DNA from: Chloroflexota bacterium
GTDB lineage: Bacteria > Chloroflexota > Chloroflexia > Thermomicrobiales > JADLAZ01
Direction: 5' to 3'
Length of the DNA stretch: 8,206 nt
Assembly: GCA_020849725.1 (NCBI GenBank)
Contig: JADLAZ010000210.1
Span: forward strand, 1-8,206
Numbering within the stretch: position 1 is the stretch's first letter; each line of letters begins with the position of its first letter. A model generated the notes under the pieces. That model did no database searches, was not told where the DNA came from, and saw nothing but the letters and a program-made list of their open reading frames with translations. Below are positions 6,200 through 8,206 of this stretch, piece after piece. The position numbers and the translations under genes are program-made.

Positions 6200-6682
6200 A
6201 TGCCCGGCCGTCCATCGCGTTCAACCCCATCACGACCAGCGATCGTCCCCGCCCGATCCGGCCAGGCGCTGGTCGAGTCGGCGCTGGCGCTGGCGCTGCT
6301 GCTGGCCGTCGTTGCCAGCATCGTCGAGGTCGCGCTCTATGCCCAGGCGCGGCAGGTCGCCGTCGCCGCCGCCCAGGAGGGCGCCCGCGTCGCCAGCGCC
6401 GACGGCCGGACACTCGACGACGGCGTGCGCCAGGCGCGGGCGCTGCTGGCGCTCGGGCTCGGCCGGGGCGCCGACCGGTTGGCGGTCAGCCCGGTCTGCG
6501 CCCGCATCGTCGCCGGCGCCTGCCGGGCCGAGGTGGTCGCGCTCCGCGTCGAGGGCGAGCGGGAGCTCGCGCTGCTCGGCGGCGCGGTCGCGCTGCCGCT
6601 GACAGTCGAAGTCTCCATGTACGTCGAGCGGGGCGCCGGCGGCCCGGCCGGCGCCGCGACGAGCCGGGGAGGGCCGGAATGA
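6200..6682 (+). CDS. tadE: TadE-like pseudopilin
   Basis: This 160-residue protein begins with a polar, basic leader (1-21). The prepilin-type junction G21 | QALVES follows, with Glu at +5 (E26), and then a hydrophobic helix (about 24-48) ending VEVALYAQARQVAVAAAQEG. The last stretch is the classic TadE pattern: a helix running into 'a-r-x-aa-x-eGaR-a'. The rest is an extracytoplasmic domain with just two cysteines (C100, C108), which could form a disulfide. TadE proteins are processed by the same peptidase as Flp and are needed for pilus formation. The ATG at 6200 has AGGGGGA at 6186-6192. An upstream in-phase frame from 6044 overlaps flp and is Arg/His-rich noise. The stop overlaps the next start (ATGA). 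Confidence 0.82.
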   Translation: MPGRPSRSTPSRPAIVPARSGQALVESALALALLLAVVASIVEVALYAQARQVAVAAAQEGARVASADGRTLDDGVRQARALLALGLGRGADRLAVSPVCARIVAGACRAEVVALRVEGERELALLGGAVALPLTVEVSMYVERGAGGPAGAATSRGGPE

Positions 6683-7107
6683 TCGAGCGCATCCTGCGGC
6701 GCGACGGCCGGCGCGGGCAGGCGTCGCTGGAGGTGGCGCTGGCGCTGCCGGCGCTCGTGCTGTGCCTGGCCGGGCTGGTGGCCGTCCACTGTGTCGTCGA
6801 CGCCCGCCTCCAGGCCGAGACGCTGGCGCGCGAGGCCGCCCGCGTCATGGGCGAGGCCCCCTCCTATCCGGCGGCGCTGGCCGCCGGTGAGCGCCGCTTC
6901 CGCGAGGTGGCCGCCGGCCTAGCGCTCGAGCCCGACCGCCTCGACCTGACGCTGGAGGCGGACCCGGCCTTCGCGCGCGGCAGCGTCGCGCGCGCCACGG
7001 TCAGCTACCGCGCGCCGCTGGCGCGCCTGCCGTTCGGGCTGGGCGAGCCGACGCTGATCGCCGTCGCCGCCCAGCCCGTCCAGCGCTACGGCAGTCGCCG
7101 GCCGTGA
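6679..7107 (+). CDS. Second TadE/TadF-like pseudopilin
   Basis: This 142-residue protein has a short basic leader (1-13, MIERILRRDGRRG). It is followed by G13 | QASLEV with Glu at +5 (E18), and a hydrophobic helix (about 17-40) leading to LQAETLAREAARVMGE (44-59), the TadE-family 'amphipathic continuation' of the helix. The C-terminal part (about 80-135) is a small extracytoplasmic domain with alternating strands. TadE/TadF pairs are common in Tad loci, and this is the likely TadF counterpart. The family does not allow a firm TadE/TadF split from sequence reading alone, so no symbol is given. It starts in an ATGA overlap with tadE and has GGGGAGG at 6666-6672. Confidence 0.78.
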   Translation: MIERILRRDGRRGQASLEVALALPALVLCLAGLVAVHCVVDARLQAETLAREAARVMGEAPSYPAALAAGERRFREVAAGLALEPDRLDLTLEADPAFARGSVARATVSYRAPLARLPFGLGEPTLIAVAAQPVQRYGSRRP

Positions 7108-7134
7108 TGGCGACGCGAGCAGGCAGGAGGCTCG

Positions 7135-7596
7135 ATGCGGCGAACGTTTAGCACCATACGAAAACGCATCCCATCGGCCTGGACGACGCGCGCGCGCCCC
7201 GGGCAGACGCTGCCGCTGGCGGCGCTGCTGCTGGTCATGCTGCTGCTGGTGATCGGGCTGGCCGTCGATAGCGGCCGCCTGCTGCTGGCGCGTCGCTCGC
7301 TCCAGGCCAGCGTCGACGCCGCCGCCCACGCCGGCGCGCAGCAGATCGACGTCGCCCACTTGCGCGCCACCGGCGAGCTCCGCCTCGACGCCGCCGCCGC
7401 GGCGGCCGCTGCCCGAGCGATGCTCGCCGCCGACGGCCTGGGCGACGTCGAGGTGGGCGTCGGGGCCGGCCGGGTCGCGGCGCTGGCCCGGGCGCGCGTG
7501 CCGCTCACGTTGCTGCGGCTCGCGCCGGGCGTCGGCGCGGCGGCCGAGGTCGAGGCGGTCGGCGTCGGCGAGCCGCGCCGGCCGGGCGCGCCGTAG
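7135..7596 (+). CDS. tadG: Short TadG-like protein (TadE/TadG N-terminal-like domain)
   Basis: This 153-residue protein has a basic leader (1-22), then GQTLPLAALLLVMLLLVIGL (23-42) as the membrane helix. AVDSGRLLLARRSLQASVDA (43-62) and AAHAGAQ (63-69) follow, the near-diagnostic pattern of the putative Flp pilus-assembly TadE/G-like domain ('GlavDxgrxxxxrxxLQxaaDaAALAGA'). Unlike Flp and the two pseudopilins, the residue at +5 after the Gly is Leu rather than Glu, so prepilin-type cleavage is uncertain. Full-size TadG proteins carry a long C-terminal, often von Willebrand A-type, region that is absent here, so this is the short form. AGGAGG at 7125-7130 sits 4 nt before ATG 7135. The first dozen codons are clearly AT-richer than the surrounding genes. 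Confidence 0.72.
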   Translation: MRRTFSTIRKRIPSAWTTRARPGQTLPLAALLLVMLLLVIGLAVDSGRLLLARRSLQASVDAAAHAGAQQIDVAHLRATGELRLDAAAAAAAARAMLAADGLGDVEVGVGAGRVAALARARVPLTLLRLAPGVGAAAEVEAVGVGEPRRPGAP

Positions 7597-7701
7597 CATG
7601 GCGACATGCTCTCCGCCCGGCGGGCGTCTATAGGGTGCACGGTCTTCGGCTCGCTCGGCGGCGCGTCGCCGCCGACGCGGCCCGGCAGGGGGGCAACGGT
7701 G
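7597..7701 (+). other. Intergenic gap between the TadG-like gene and the last gene
   Basis: These 105 nt contain a small 5-bp hairpin (CGCCC/GGGCG, 7614-7626) and TATAGG at 7629-7634, which resembles a -10 box but has no well-spaced -35 partner. A stronger GC hairpin lies at 7655-7675. AGGGGG (7687-7692) before ATG 7702 is a plausible ribosome binding site. ATG 7606 is in phase with the last gene and would add 32 residues, but it has no Shine-Dalgarno. Confidence 0.45.
7655..7675 (+). terminator. GC-rich stem-loop, possible terminator or mRNA stabiliser
   Basis: TCGGCGGCG (7655-7663) pairs perfectly with CGCCGCCGA (7667-7675) around a 3-nt CGT loop, a 9-bp stem. There is no T-run after it, so it does not fit a standard intrinsic terminator. 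It lies in the gap after the TadG-like gene and may mark the end of the tad transcript or protect its 3' end. Confidence 0.35.
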
Positions 7702-8206
7702 ATGGCACGGCCGAACGAACGCATCCTCGTCATCCTGGGGCTGGCCGTCATCGGCGGGCTGCTCGCGCTGACCGGCTACCTGGGCTACCGGCGCGTCGTC
7801 GACGCGGACGCCGAGCAGGCGGCGGGCGCGACGCGGGTGGCGGCGCTGGCGCCGACCTGGACGGCGTCCGCCTCGGCACCACGCGTCAGCCCGATGGCGT
7901 CGGTCGCGGTCCCACAACCGTCGTCGACGCCGGCCTCGACCGCGAGCGCGCCGATCCGGCCACCGGTCACCGCCGGCACGCCGTCGCCCGCGCCGCCGCC
8001 CACCGCCGTGTCGCCATCGGCGACGGTCGCGCTGGCCGCCGGAGCCACGGCCACGCCGGCGCCGGGGGAGTGGGTCGGCAACCGGCCGCTGCCGCCGGGG
8101 CCGATCCCGGTCAATGGCCCGGTCCTGCAGCGGCTGCAGGATGGTGGCCGGCCCGGCGCGCGAACCGATCAGCCAGGGCCGGGGCCGGAACTCAAGGAGC
8201 GTTTCC
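7702..8206 (+). CDS. Membrane-anchored Pro/Ser/Thr/Ala-rich protein, function unknown (partial, 3' end missing)
   Basis: The frame runs off the window after 168 codons and one base with no stop. Residues 1-7 are cytoplasmic (MARPNER) and about 8-28 form one membrane helix (ILVILGLAVIGGLLALTGYLG). From about residue 50 to 123 the protein is a disordered linker made mostly of Pro, Ala, Ser and Thr, as in surface or wall-spanning proteins. The stretch after it contains GEWVGNRPLPPGPIPVNGPV (122-141) and QDGGRPGARTDQPGPGPELK (146-165), which I do not recognise. The start at ATG 7702 (or GTG 7699) has AGGGGG 9 nt upstream. It is same-strand and downstream of the tad genes, so it could belong to the pilus or cell-surface set. 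A sortase-like or peptidoglycan-linked C-terminal domain is possible but cannot be seen here. Confidence 0.65.
   Translation, partial: MARPNERILVILGLAVIGGLLALTGYLGYRRVVDADAEQAAGATRVAALAPTWTASASAPRVSPMASVAVPQPSSTPASTASAPIRPPVTAGTPSPAPPPTAVSPSATVALAAGATATPAPGEWVGNRPLPPGPIPVNGPVLQRLQDGGRPGARTDQPGPGPELKERF

Noticed and set aside
7107..7151. 14-codon frame (MATRAGRRLDAANV) overlapping the second tadE-like stop and ending inside the TadG-like gene
   Set aside because: It is too short to support as a gene, and the ATG could arise by chance next to the stop. At most it helps ribosomes reach the next start.
7594..7702. TadG-like gene and last gene share a reading frame, suggesting a single gene broken by a TAG
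   Set aside because: The last frame has its own ribosome binding site and its own membrane helix, and the gap between holds hairpins rather than a plausible coding stretch.
1..8206. CRISPR array, tRNA/rRNA genes, insertion sequences or attachment sites
   Set aside because: No spaced direct repeats of suitable size, no cloverleaf or rRNA-like segments, and no transposase or integrase motifs were seen.

Overview
The window is a very GC-rich stretch (most third codon positions are G or C) read entirely on the + strand. It holds a Tad/Flp (tight adherence, type IVc pilus) assembly locus. In order: CpaB/RcpC-like SAF protein, CpaE/TadZ-like ATPase relative, CpaF/TadA motor ATPase, TadB and TadC platform proteins, Flp pilin, two TadE/TadF-type pseudopilins, a short TadG-like protein, and the start of a membrane-anchored Pro/Ser/Thr/Ala-rich protein cut by the window end. 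Gene order, the absence of a secretin (CpaC/RcpA), CpaD/RcpB and TadD, and the extreme GC content suggest a single-membrane, high-GC bacterium. A Chloroflexota lineage such as Thermomicrobia is my best guess, and an actinobacterial-type host is less likely. This is inference from layout and composition, not from a marker gene.

Layout: 1-113 is a leader with a hairpin and a strong ribosome binding site. 114-3743 is a tightly overlapping block (cpaB-cpaE-cpaF, overlaps of 4 and 14 nt). 3744-3934 is a 191-nt non-coding gap with an 11-bp tandem repeat. 3935-5801 is tadB-tadC (8-nt overlap). 5802-5930 is a gap with an extra Shine-Dalgarno-like site. 5931-7596 is the pilin/pseudopilin block (flp, tadE, second tadE-like gene, tadG-like gene). 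7597-7701 is a gap with a GC hairpin, and 7702 to the end is the partial last gene.

How they work together (family knowledge): the CpaF hexamer hydrolyses ATP and drives TadB/TadC in the membrane to polymerise mature Flp. CpaE/TadZ positions the machine at the cell pole or membrane. TadE/TadF-type pseudopilins probably initiate or cap the fibre. CpaB is a periplasmic/cell-wall-zone SAF protein, normally linked to the secretin, which is missing here. The prepilin peptidase (TadV/CpaA) needed to cut Flp and the pseudopilins is not in the window. I see no wholly new system. The least explained items are the last gene, the CpaE P-loop that lacks both lysines, the GQ cleavage junction shared by four small proteins, and the hairpin over the tadE ribosome binding site.
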